Below are positions 1 to 6,472 of a stretch of DNA of 7,166 nucleotides, piece by piece. Both the position numbers and the translations under genes were made by a program. Below the pieces are notes generated by a model that was not told the DNA's origin, searched no databases, and saw nothing but the letters and a program-made list of their open reading frames with translations. Position 1 is the stretch's first letter; the number at the start of each line of letters is the position of its first letter. Location: contig JAFOIR010000028.1 in assembly GCA_017420625.1 (NCBI GenBank), forward strand, positions 1 through 7,166. Reading direction: 5' to 3'. The DNA comes from Bacillota bacterium. Lineage in GTDB: Bacteria > Bacillota_A > Clostridia > Lachnospirales > Bianqueaceae.

Positions 1-1
1 A

Positions 2-493
2 TATCAGGGTCCGGCGACCATGCAGGATCTGTTCACCGCGCCGAAGACCATTCTCTGGTGCCTTCGCTATCTTGGCTGCACGGTCTGCCGGTATGATATT
101 CATCTGGCAGCCCAACGCTACGATGAAGTAAAGGCAAAGAACGCCAGGATCGTGTTCATGCTGCAAAGCGAGAAGAGTCTGCTGCAGGAAGAGCTTAAGG
201 ATGTGCCGCTTCCTTTTGACATCATCTGTGATCCTTCCATGAAACTGTACGAAGAACTGGAGATCAAACCGGCTAAGTCCATGGAAGCCCTGCTCGGCGA
301 CCAGCTGGAAGCGCTCAAGGCCAAAGGCGCTGCTGCTCAGGCAGCCGGCTTTTCCCATGGTAAGTACGAAGGCAATGAGCAGCAGCTGCCGGCGATGTTT
401 ATTATCGGTCAGGACGGGATCGTCCTGAAGGCGATCTATGCCGAGACGATCATGGGGCTGCCGAACCTGAATGAACTCCTCGAAATGTTATAA
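2..493 (+). CDS. AhpC/TSA-like (peroxiredoxin-like) thiol protein, 5'-partial
   Basis: This is a thioredoxin-fold protein related to the AhpC/TSA (peroxiredoxin-like) family, probably a cytoplasmic thiol-dependent reductase or peroxidase. The signature is the stretch LRYLGCTVCRYD (counting from the ATG at 20, residues 15-26), a CxxC site placed after the first core strand as in AhpC-TSA_2/PRX-like2 proteins. Near the end, LPAMFIIGQDG (residues 123-133) fits the conserved cis-proline segment (P124) followed by the D-G turn. The frame stays open to the left edge before the ATG at 20, and no ribosome binding site is visible before that ATG. Family members normally carry about 25-30 residues ahead of the CxxC strand, so the true start most likely lies outside the window. 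It ends 29 nt before the sucrose-6-phosphate hydrolase gene, on the same strand and with no terminator between them, so co-transcription is likely. The substrate is unknown; the family call is fairly secure, peroxidase activity is not. Confidence 0.8.
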   Translation, partial: YQGPATMQDLFTAPKTILWCLRYLGCTVCRYDIHLAAQRYDEVKAKNARIVFMLQSEKSLLQEELKDVPLPFDIICDPSMKLYEELEIKPAKSMEALLGDQLEALKAKGAAAQAAGFSHGKYEGNEQQLPAMFIIGQDGIVLKAIYAETIMGLPNLNELLEML

Positions 494-506
494 AATCACT
501 CCGACG

Positions 507-514
507 AAAGGAGG
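507..514 (+). promoter_or_regulatory. Ribosome binding site of the GH32 gene
   Basis: AAAGGAGG ends 8 nt before the ATG at 523. This is a near-perfect Shine-Dalgarno sequence and fixes that start. Confidence 0.85.
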
Positions 515-522
515 ATGATCCC

Positions 523-2004
523 ATGCGTGAATGGACAAGGGAAGAACGGTATCGCTATCTGAAGGATCCGCAGGAAGTATTTCCGCTGTTTGAACAGATC
601 CAAAAGTCTCCCTATCGTCAGCTTTTCCATAATCAGGCAGTGACAGGGCTGATGAACGATCCGAATGGTTTTGTATGGCATGATAATCGCTGGCATCTGT
701 TTTATCAGTGGTGCCCGTGGGGTGCTGTGCATGGCCTGAAGTACTGGTATCACATCGTCTCAAAAGACCTGGTGACTTGGAAAAACCTGGGCATCTGCCT
801 GATCCCCGACGAAGGCGACGGATATGACAACAAAGGTGCCTATTCCGGATCTGCGTTTCCCATCGGCGACAAGATGTATCTGTATTATACAGGCAATCAC
901 AGGGACGCAGACTGGACAAGGCACGCCTATACCTGTCTGGCGCGGCTGGGTGATGATGGCTGGACGGAGAAATATCCGCTTCCTCTTTTTGGCGCAAATC
1001 CGAACTATACGGAGCATCAGCGGGATCCCAAGATCATCTGTATGCCCGGCAGTGATACCTATTATATGCTGATCGGTGCGCAGACCAAACAAAAAACCGG
1101 CTGCGTGCTCATCTATGCTTCAGAGGATCTGCAGCACGGATGGACTTTTGCCGGTGAGCTGAAAGTGCCCGGATTTGAAAATTTCGGAGACATGTGGGAA
1201 TGTCCGTCGATCGAACATATCGGCGGGAAGGATGTCCTTTTGTTCTGCCCGCAGCACCTGAACATTCCGGGACGCGGCGGCAGCCGCAATCATAACGGAT
1301 ATATCCTGGGTACGATGGACTGGGAGACGCTGACCTTCATACCGGATGGTGCATTTCACGTGCTGGACTTTGGTTTCGACTCCTATGCGGCTGCCTGCGC
1401 AAACAATCTGCAGGATGCCGATAAAGCGATCCTGATCGCCTGGATGGGCCTTCCGGATGTTTCCTATCCGACTGATGAAGAAGATTGGTCCGGCTGTCTG
1501 ACGCTTCCCAGGGAACTGACAGTACGCGGCCGCCGCTTGATCCAGCAGCCGCTGCCGGAACTGAAAAAGCTGCGGGATGAGCGGATTGGAACAGAACCGA
1601 ATGAAGCTGGTGTTTTCCGCCTGCCGGAGGCGGCGGAACTGGAGCTCGACTGTCGGCCCGGAGATGTGCATCTGTCACTTTTCGCGGACGAAGCCGGACA
1701 GGGCGGCATCACGATCGACTATAATGAATCCCGCCGCGAAATCCTGGTGGATCGCAGCGGGATGAAAACAAGATTCAATCTTTCGGAAGGGGAGAGCCGT
1801 ATGCGTCCGCTGGAGAGCAGTCTTTTCCACCTGCGGATCTTCATCGACAGAAGTTCTGTCGAGATCTTTGTGAACGATGGAGATGCGGTCTTTACTTCAC
1901 GCGTTTTCCCGACGAAGGAAGAACATTTTGCAAAAATCGAAGGCGATACCTTCAATCGCCTCTGGACCCTGAAGCCGGCGGTGAAAGATCAGTTTCTGAT
2001 CTGA
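523..2004 (+). CDS. scrB: Sucrose-6-phosphate hydrolase (GH32 beta-fructofuranosidase)
   Basis: This cytoplasmic glycoside hydrolase of family 32 cleaves sucrose-6-phosphate, the product of PTS sucrose uptake, into glucose-6-phosphate and fructose. Sucrose or short fructans are alternative substrates. It has 493 residues, the usual length. The N-terminal five-bladed propeller (about 30-345) holds the three catalytic motifs: MNDPNG (44-49, nucleophile D46), RDP (167-169, transition-state stabiliser D168) and WECP (225-228, acid/base E226). YSGS lies at 107-110. The segment PWGAVHGLKYWYH (65-77) is typical of ScrB/SacA-type enzymes rather than secreted levanases. The C-terminal beta-sandwich spans about 360-490, including FIDRSSVEIFVNDG. 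No signal peptide is present, which supports an intracellular role. The frame ends in tandem stops (TGA TAA) directly before a terminator hairpin. No sucrose PTS or LacI-type regulator gene is in the window; the only visible partner is the upstream thiol protein. Preference for phosphorylated sucrose is inferred from family resemblance. Confidence 0.93.
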   Translation: MREWTREERYRYLKDPQEVFPLFEQIQKSPYRQLFHNQAVTGLMNDPNGFVWHDNRWHLFYQWCPWGAVHGLKYWYHIVSKDLVTWKNLGICLIPDEGDGYDNKGAYSGSAFPIGDKMYLYYTGNHRDADWTRHAYTCLARLGDDGWTEKYPLPLFGANPNYTEHQRDPKIICMPGSDTYYMLIGAQTKQKTGCVLIYASEDLQHGWTFAGELKVPGFENFGDMWECPSIEHIGGKDVLLFCPQHLNIPGRGGSRNHNGYILGTMDWETLTFIPDGAFHVLDFGFDSYAAACANNLQDADKAILIAWMGLPDVSYPTDEEDWSGCLTLPRELTVRGRRLIQQPLPELKKLRDERIGTEPNEAGVFRLPEAAELELDCRPGDVHLSLFADEAGQGGITIDYNESRREILVDRSGMKTRFNLSEGESRMRPLESSLFHLRIFIDRSSVEIFVNDGDAVFTSRVFPTKEEHFAKIEGDTFNRLWTLKPAVKDQFLI

Positions 2005-2009
2005 TAAAA

Positions 2010-2035
2010 GCCCTGCAGACAGCGATCTGCAGGGC
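2010..2035. terminator. Bidirectional intrinsic terminator between convergent genes
   Basis: A perfect 10-bp stem, GCCCTGCAGA / TCTGCAGGGC, encloses the 6-nt loop CAGCGA. On the minus strand the stem is followed at once by TTTTATC, a good intrinsic terminator for the ABC/GNAT/AlkZ-like operon, whose stop codon lies 8 nt away. On the plus strand the T-rich stretch (TTTTA) starts 5 nt after the stem, so it is weaker there but can still serve the GH32 gene. Confidence 0.85.
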
Positions 2036-2042
2036 ATCTGTT

Positions 2043-3113
2043 TTATAGAACGGCTGCCAGCTTCAGCGGCATGGAACGCGTACAGCGCACCGATACAACA
2101 TCATAGTTTTTCATTTTGGAAAGCGGCATCCTGTCAGGTGGATAGACCTCCAGCCGCCGGATCATCATCAGTTTGTCGATTCGGACGTGCTCAGACTCGC
2201 CGGTATACGGGATGTCGATTTCTGTAACCTCACATCGGTAAAGGATCGCCGAATAAGGTGCACCAACATACAGATAAACGATATCGCCCGGCCGGATCTT
2301 GTCACTGCCCTGTTTCCATGCAATTTCTTCTTCTTTGGCAAATACACTGACGACATCATAGTATTTAGGATTGGAAGGAACGAGCCACAGCTTCTGGCCG
2401 TCCGGCCGTTCAGCCCCCTGAAAACGCGTCAGGTACTGCTCAATCGTTTTCGGGTCACACCAAGGACAGAGTCCCAGAAGATGACCAAAGATTCTGGCAT
2501 AGGATTCGGAAGGCTTCTTTTCATATATCTTTGAGGTAAAGGCCTCGCCCATAAACTTTTCCGGAGTAGAGTACTCTGCAATGCCCCAGCCATAGGTTTG
2601 ACCGAAACGATCCTTCGCATAAACAAAATCACTGACAATGACATAGCATTGTGCCTGAAGACGGGAAATAATGGTGTCAAAACCTTTTTTTCCGTCTTTT
2701 CCGTAGTTCCCGGCCTTTTTCAGATCCCTGGATTGGATCGGTGCTTTCTGATCCAGCAAATCGAAGAGCATCTTATCTTTATAGGAAGCCAGTTCATCTT
2801 CATAACGGGCATCGAAATCGTATCCATCACGGCGCCAGTTGGCAAAATCCGGGAAGAATTCACGGCTGATGAAAACAGCCTTATTTCCCAGGAACTTGCC
2901 ATAAGCGCAGCCTGTATCACGGATGACCGGACCTTTCCACTCCCAGACACCTTCTTCGGATTCGAACCAGGCTTCCTTTGCCACATGTTCTTCGATGGAA
3001 AAACCAGGGATCGCATTGCGAAAAAGCGGCAGAATGCCAAAAGTCTCAACGGCTTCTTCCAGATCCTTCAGCGTGCGGATCATGAGTCTGGTAATATCCG
3101 GAACATCAGTCAT
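2043..3113 (-). CDS. AlkZ-related protein fused to a C-terminal EVE/PUA-like domain
   Basis: This 356-residue protein has two parts. Residues about 15-228 match the AlkZ-related group, winged-helix proteins distantly related to the AlkZ/YcaQ DNA glycosylases. Recognisable stretches are GFSIEEH (37-43), WEWKGPV (57-63), SREFFPDFANWRRDGYDFDARY (83-104, shared pattern) and KKGFDTIISRLQAQCYV (142-158). Residues about 242-356 look like an EVE-type PUA-like fold: KLWLVPSNPKYYD (241-253), RPGDIVYLYVGAPYSAILYRCEV (274-296 region) and a closing YDVVSVRCTRSMP. EVE domains bind modified bases in other proteins. AlkZ-type enzymes excise bulky alkylated or crosslinked bases, so recognition or repair of damaged or modified DNA is the likely role. 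LQAQ at 152-155 resembles the AlkZ QxQ motif but sits in a different position, so catalysis is unproven. The start at 3113 is chosen over an in-frame ATG at 3137 because AAAGGAG lies 7 nt upstream of it. It overlaps the end of the GNAT gene by 8 nt. Confidence 0.78.
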   Translation of the reverse strand: MTDVPDITRLMIRTLKDLEEAVETFGILPLFRNAIPGFSIEEHVAKEAWFESEEGVWEWKGPVIRDTGCAYGKFLGNKAVFISREFFPDFANWRRDGYDFDARYEDELASYKDKMLFDLLDQKAPIQSRDLKKAGNYGKDGKKGFDTIISRLQAQCYVIVSDFVYAKDRFGQTYGWGIAEYSTPEKFMGEAFTSKIYEKKPSESYARIFGHLLGLCPWCDPKTIEQYLTRFQGAERPDGQKLWLVPSNPKYYDVVSVFAKEEEIAWKQGSDKIRPGDIVYLYVGAPYSAILYRCEVTEIDIPYTGESEHVRIDKLMMIRRLEVYPPDRMPLSKMKNYDVVSVRCTRSMPLKLAAVL

Positions 3114-3675
3114 TCTTTTTCTCCTTTGATGGAACATGATAGATCATGAATACTTCAGCCCGGCTGGTTCCATCAGCCAGACGGTAAGAATCCGGAACTC
3201 TTGCGGCCTCGATAAAGCCCATCTTTTCGTACAGACCCTGCCCTCGAAAATTGCCTTCGACATACTGGAGTTCGACCTGCTCGACACCCCATTCCTGCGC
3301 TAAGCCCAGCATCTCCTCCATCAGTTTAGTGCCGATCCCAAGACGCCAGAATGCTTTGCGTACTGAGATAGCAATAGCGGCCCGATGTGCAGTCTTGAGT
3401 CTTCCGAACCGGACGATCTGACAATTGCCGGCAAGCTTTTCTCCGACAAAACAGGAAATCCGCACCCCGAGAGGATCATCCAGCCCGGCTTTGATCCATT
3501 GTTCTTCAGCTTCTTCGTTCATCCTGATTTCTTCCGGGTACATCAGCACAAATTCCGACTCCTGACAGATGTTCTTCAGAAAATCCAGATAGATGCCGCC
3601 TTCTCCCATCTTCGGGCTGCGAAGAACAGCTTCCTGACCATTTTTCAGAATAAATGTTTTCTCTTCATAAATCAT
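3106..3675 (-). CDS. GNAT family N-acetyltransferase
   Basis: This 189-residue protein transfers an acetyl group from acetyl-CoA to an amine on an unknown substrate. The GNAT fold is supported by the strand and motif A region IAISVRKAFWRLGIGTKLMEEML (101-123 region), where W-R-L-G-I-G forms the pyrophosphate-binding loop; W occupies the place of the more usual R/Q. Further support comes from motif B at the end: VELQYVEGNFRGQGLYEKMGFIEAARVPD (about 134-162), with the characteristic LYEKMGF. The ATG at 3675 is preferred to an upstream frame extension to 3822, because that extension lies wholly inside the ABC transporter gene and AAGGGA precedes 3675 at about 8 nt. It follows the ABC gene by 25 nt and overlaps the next gene by 8 nt, so the three are probably translated from one mRNA, the last two coupled. 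Small-molecule or protein acetylation cannot be told apart from sequence alone. Confidence 0.9.
   Translation of the reverse strand: MIYEEKTFILKNGQEAVLRSPKMGEGGIYLDFLKNICQESEFVLMYPEEIRMNEEAEEQWIKAGLDDPLGVRISCFVGEKLAGNCQIVRFGRLKTAHRAAIAISVRKAFWRLGIGTKLMEEMLGLAQEWGVEQVELQYVEGNFRGQGLYEKMGFIEAARVPDSYRLADGTSRAEVFMIYHVPSKEKKND
3121..3127 (-). promoter_or_regulatory. Ribosome binding site of the AlkZ-like/EVE gene, inside the GNAT gene
   Basis: On the minus strand AAAGGAG lies 7 nt before the ATG at 3113. It decides the start against the in-frame ATG at 3137. The site lies within the last codons of the GNAT gene, so ribosomes ending GNAT synthesis would pass over it, which suggests translational coupling. 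Confidence 0.8.
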
Positions 3676-3700
3676 AGGTTTTTCCCTTACTTCGGATGAC

Positions 3701-5509
3701 TTAGTCCAGCTCGGCCATCCGGTTCCATAAGCGATAGTACATACCGCCTTTTGCAAGCAGTTCTTCGTGACTGCCTTCCTCTTCGATGCCGTTCTTGTCC
3801 AGCACCAGAATCCGGTCTGCATCCTGGACAGTGGTCAGACGATGTGCGATGGTCAGTGTCGTACGACCTTTGGCCAGATCTTTGAGACTCTTGGTTACGA
3901 TCAGTTCGCTTTCGTTGTCGAGAGCCGAAGTTGCTTCATCAAGGATCAGGATCCGAGGATTCTTCAGGAATACCCGTGCGATGGAAAGACGCTGCTTCTG
4001 GCCGCCTGAAAGTTTGACGCCGCGCTCGCCCACATAGGTATCGATCCCCTTTTCCAGTTTATTAATAAACTCGTCCGCGCCGGCCAGGTGAGCGGCTTCG
4101 AGGACCTCTTCTTCGGTGGCGCCGGGACGTCCGTAAGCAATGTTGTCCCGGATGGTACCGCTGAACAGATAAACGTCCTGCTGCACCATGCCGATTGATT
4201 CGCGAAGAGATTTCAATGTTACCTGTTTGATATCCTGCCCGTCGATCAGAATGCGTCCGTCGGTCAGATCATAGAAACGAGGAATCAGATTGCAGACGGT
4301 CGTCTTACCGCCGCCTGAAGCGCCGACGATGGCAAGATTCTCTCCCGGCTGAATTTTCAGGTTCAGATCGCGCAGAACTTTGTTGTGATCGTCGGGATAT
4401 TCAAAGTAAACATGATCAAAGGTGATAGCCCCGTCCGTTACTTTCAGCGTACCGGCGTCCGGTTGATCCTGGATCTCAATGGGTGTATCGAGAATTTCAT
4501 AAAATCGTTCGATACCGGTCATACCACGCTGGAATTGTTCGGTGAATTCCACGATTCGTCGAATGGTAGCGATCAGAGTGGAAACATAGAGAATATAGGC
4601 GACGAGATCTCCGGCACTGATAACTTTATAGATCAGGAAGAGGCCGCCGGCAATGATCACTACGCTGTACATCAGCCCGTCGAAAAGACGTGTGGAGGTA
4701 CCAAAGGTCGCCATTGCATAGTAGGATTTTTTCTTGATGGCCTGGAACTGCAGATTGCCTTCTTCAAATTTGCGCTTTTCTTCTTCCTCTGCGGTAAAGG
4801 CTTTGACAACACGTTCACCCAGAAGACTTTCTTCAATAGCTGCATTCAGTTCGCCCACCTGGAATCGCTGTGCTTTCTGTGTGGCACGCAGCCAGTGATT
4901 GATCTTCACGGAAACGAAGAACATGAGCGGCAGCCAGATGAAGATGAGCACGGTCAGAAGAAGCGATGTACGCGCCAGAATAATAAAGGAAACGATGATC
5001 TTGATCGAAGCGATGAAGAATTCCTCCGGACAATGATGCGCAAACTCGGTCACGTCAAACAGGTCATTGGTGATTCGGCCCATGATCTGACCGATCTTGT
5101 GATTGCTGTAATAGGTGCCGGACAGACGCTGCAGATGATCAAATGCCGCTCGCCGCATGTCGGTTTCGATATAAACACCCATGATATGACCTTGGGACTG
5201 CATGTAAAAGTTCGCTCCGGCATCAATCAGGCGAAGTACGACATACAAAACAGCCAGGCGGATGACAAGCTCGACCGTCAGCGGATCGGCGCTTCCCAGC
5301 GCCGAGTTCGTCAGTCTTCGCATAATCATGGGCAGAGCGATATCACAAAGTGTGGTCATAGATGCAAAGAATAAATCCAGTGCCAGAAGACCGCGGTATT
5401 TATATAAATAAGGAAAGAACCGGCGAATCAGGGTGCTGGAGCGGTAGGTCTGCTGACCGTGATCCAGTCCGTGTTTGACCGGGCTGTTCACATTTTTAGA
5501 GCGTTTCAT
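3701..5509 (-). CDS. ABC exporter half-transporter (fused membrane and ATPase domains)
   Basis: This 602-residue MsbA/LmrA-type exporter subunit moves a substrate outward across the cytoplasmic membrane at the cost of ATP and would work as a dimer. The transmembrane domain (about 30-325) has six predicted helices near 40-62, 79-101, 164-179, 182-201, 275-294 and 300-319. The ATPase domain (about 355-602) has an A-loop tyrosine in FEYP (Y371), Walker A GASGGGKTT (396-404), the Q-loop VQQD, signature LSGGQ (500-504), Walker B ILILDEATS with catalytic E525, and H-loop histidine in AHRL (H556). All key residues are present, so this is a fully competent site. No second half-transporter gene lies next to it, which favours a homodimer. 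The start is the ATG at 5509, with AGGAGG 5 nt upstream; a GTG at 5515 would overlap that site. It is the first gene of a three-gene operon. The substrate is unknown: a drug, toxic metabolite, peptide or lipid are all possible. Confidence 0.95.
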   Translation of the reverse strand: MKRSKNVNSPVKHGLDHGQQTYRSSTLIRRFFPYLYKYRGLLALDLFFASMTTLCDIALPMIMRRLTNSALGSADPLTVELVIRLAVLYVVLRLIDAGANFYMQSQGHIMGVYIETDMRRAAFDHLQRLSGTYYSNHKIGQIMGRITNDLFDVTEFAHHCPEEFFIASIKIIVSFIILARTSLLLTVLIFIWLPLMFFVSVKINHWLRATQKAQRFQVGELNAAIEESLLGERVVKAFTAEEEEKRKFEEGNLQFQAIKKKSYYAMATFGTSTRLFDGLMYSVVIIAGGLFLIYKVISAGDLVAYILYVSTLIATIRRIVEFTEQFQRGMTGIERFYEILDTPIEIQDQPDAGTLKVTDGAITFDHVYFEYPDDHNKVLRDLNLKIQPGENLAIVGASGGGKTTVCNLIPRFYDLTDGRILIDGQDIKQVTLKSLRESIGMVQQDVYLFSGTIRDNIAYGRPGATEEEVLEAAHLAGADEFINKLEKGIDTYVGERGVKLSGGQKQRLSIARVFLKNPRILILDEATSALDNESELIVTKSLKDLAKGRTTLTIAHRLTTVQDADRILVLDKNGIEEEGSHEELLAKGGMYYRLWNRMAELD

Positions 5510-5514
5510 GGACA

Positions 5515-5520
5515 CCTCCT
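5515..5520 (-). promoter_or_regulatory. Ribosome binding site of the ABC exporter gene
   Basis: AGGAGG on the minus strand ends 5 nt before the ATG at 5509. The alternative GTG start at 5515 shares bases with this site, so it is unlikely to be used. Confidence 0.8.
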
Positions 5521-5543
5521 GCTATCAAACTATACATCTGTTA

Positions 5544-5572
5544 ATAATAGCCTGAAATCGTTTTTTTCGCAA
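5544..5572 (-). promoter_or_regulatory. Candidate sigma-A promoter for the ABC/GNAT/AlkZ-like operon
   Basis: On the minus strand, -35 TTGCGA (4 of 6 consensus bases; 5572-5567) and -10 TATTAT (5 of 6; 5549-5544) are separated by exactly 17 bp. Transcription would start near 5537, giving a leader of under 30 nt that contains the ribosome binding site. It overlaps the opposing plus-strand promoter candidate. Confidence 0.5.
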
Positions 5573-5580
5573 GATATAAT
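5552..5580 (+). promoter_or_regulatory. Candidate sigma-A promoter for the 219-codon hypothetical gene
   Basis: A perfect -10 box TATAAT (5575-5580) lies 17 bp after a 4-of-6 -35 match CTGAAA (5552-5557). Transcription would start near 5587 and leave a leader of about 85 nt before the start at 5673. Confidence 0.5.
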
Positions 5581-5599
5581 CTTGCCTGGTTATAGGCGG

Positions 5600-5618
5600 A
5601 TTGAACCAGCAGTTCAAT
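5600..5618 (+). promoter_or_regulatory. Hairpin or operator-like dyad in the leader of the hypothetical gene
   Basis: ATTGAAC and GTTCAAT form a perfect 7-bp inverted repeat around the 5-nt centre CAGCA, roughly 13 nt after the predicted transcription start. There is no T-run after it, so a terminator is unlikely. It could be a repressor site or an mRNA hairpin. Confidence 0.35.
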
Positions 5619-5672
5619 GACACCGGCGCTTGTTCGAGATAAAATATGCTCAAAAGCAAAAGAGAGGTACAA

Positions 5673-6332
5673 ATGATGAACCTGAAAGAAGCATTTCGTT
5701 ATCAGAATAAGATTCAGGCCTTTATGGATGAGGCCCAGCGGCTTCTGTCCTATGAAGCCAATGTAACCAAAGTAGAAAATACCTACCGCCGTCACAAGGT
5801 CATGGCGGAGGCGGCAGATGAAACGGTCATGGCAGCGCCGGAGACCGAATACTATGACCAGATGACAGACATAGCCCGCTTCCTAGTCTATCTGCTGGGT
5901 GAAAAAGAACGGCTCTTTGCGGCGATCCGTCGGGCAAAGGCCTCGCTGGACATCGATATGGACAGCGAAGTCAGCCTGAACATCAGCCGCCAGAGTATAG
6001 CCTCAACGTTCAAGCATATGAATGATCTTCGGAACTCCGAGCAGATCATCGCCAATGGAGGAACCGGCTATCGGTTCAACACCGACGGCAATCAGGTATC
6101 CTATCGCTGTGATGTAAAACGCGTGACGACAATCAACTTCGATCGGAACGTCATCCGCGCTCAGCTGAAAAAGCTGAATCAGGCATCGGATGAAATGTCT
6201 GCCAAACTGGATCTTTGCACGGTTACATCGAAAGTGGTCTACGACCCACCGTTTGACGTCAATTCCAGTTTTGCGGATGCATTCGATACGTACCTGGAGA
6301 GTATCGGTCAAATTTCCGGCGGCCTTAAGTAA
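5673..6332 (+). CDS. Conserved-looking hypothetical protein, mostly helical
   Basis: I do not recognise this family. The 219-residue product has no signal peptide and no long hydrophobic segment, so it is probably cytoplasmic. The first 125 residues look alpha-helical and highly charged, with heptad-like stretches (FRYQNKIQAFMDEAQRLL, 8-25; FLVYLLGEKERLFAAIRRAK, 70-89). A short loop and strand-rich part follows (GGTGYRFNTDGNQVSYRCDV, 129-148), then a helix (160-180) and a strand around LCTVTSKVVYD. Two cysteines (146, 182) are not arranged as a known metal site. The start is set by AGAGAGG 5 nt before the ATG at 5673 (a second ATG follows at once); the in-frame ATG at 5646 lacks such a site. 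It is divergent from the ABC exporter operon and shares its promoter region. The downstream gene is on the opposite strand, so it stands alone. Length, a good ribosome binding site and ordinary codon use support a real gene. Confidence 0.8.
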   Translation: MMNLKEAFRYQNKIQAFMDEAQRLLSYEANVTKVENTYRRHKVMAEAADETVMAAPETEYYDQMTDIARFLVYLLGEKERLFAAIRRAKASLDIDMDSEVSLNISRQSIASTFKHMNDLRNSEQIIANGGTGYRFNTDGNQVSYRCDVKRVTTINFDRNVIRAQLKKLNQASDEMSAKLDLCTVTSKVVYDPPFDVNSSFADAFDTYLESIGQISGGLK

Positions 6333-6341
6333 GCCGCCGGA
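6315..6341. terminator. Strong GC-rich hairpin at the end of the hypothetical gene
   Basis: TCCGGCGGC and GCCGCCGGA form a perfect 9-bp stem around a 9-nt loop that contains the TAA stop codon (6330-6332) of the preceding gene. No T-run follows on the plus strand, so it is either a weak terminator or an mRNA 3'-end stabilising structure. Confidence 0.4.
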
Positions 6342-6355
6342 CCAGTTCCTCTGCA

Positions 6356-6372
6356 TGGAAAGGGAGAATACG
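6356..6372 (+). repeat. Left arm of a 17-bp perfect inverted repeat
   Basis: TGGAAAGGGAGAATACG occurs here on the plus strand and again on the minus strand at 6712-6696. With two mismatches the match extends 5 nt further out (CTGCA here against CTGTC on the other arm). The arms enclose 323 bp. Confidence 0.75.
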
Positions 6373-6472
6373 ACAGGATCCGGAAAGACGGATACCGGTT
6401 CAGGTGCAGATGAACCATAAGGCTGCACAAACAAACAGATCAATTACCGGATGAATTTCTCGTTTAAAGGAG

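Noticed and set aside
2598..3149. A 183-codon plus-strand frame opposite the AlkZ-like/EVE gene
   Set aside because: There is no ribosome binding site and no family resemblance; the minus strand encodes a recognisable protein throughout.
3676..3822. Extension of the GNAT frame upstream to an ATG at 3822
   Set aside because: The extra 49 codons lie inside the ABC exporter gene and do not resemble a GNAT N-terminus; the start at 3675 has its own Shine-Dalgarno sequence.
4385..5374. A 329-codon plus-strand open frame antisense to the ABC exporter gene
   Set aside because: It lies wholly inside a gene with all ABC motifs, has no ribosome binding site, and its product shows no known domain; it is a codon-bias shadow.
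5646..5672. ATG at 5646 as start of the hypothetical gene
   Set aside because: No Shine-Dalgarno sequence precedes it, whereas AGAGAGG is well placed for the ATG at 5673.
6190..6420. A 76-codon plus-strand frame running out of the end of the hypothetical gene
   Set aside because: Most of it overlaps the hypothetical gene in another frame and it has no ribosome binding site. Its only point of interest is the ERENT segment, covered under the inverted repeat.
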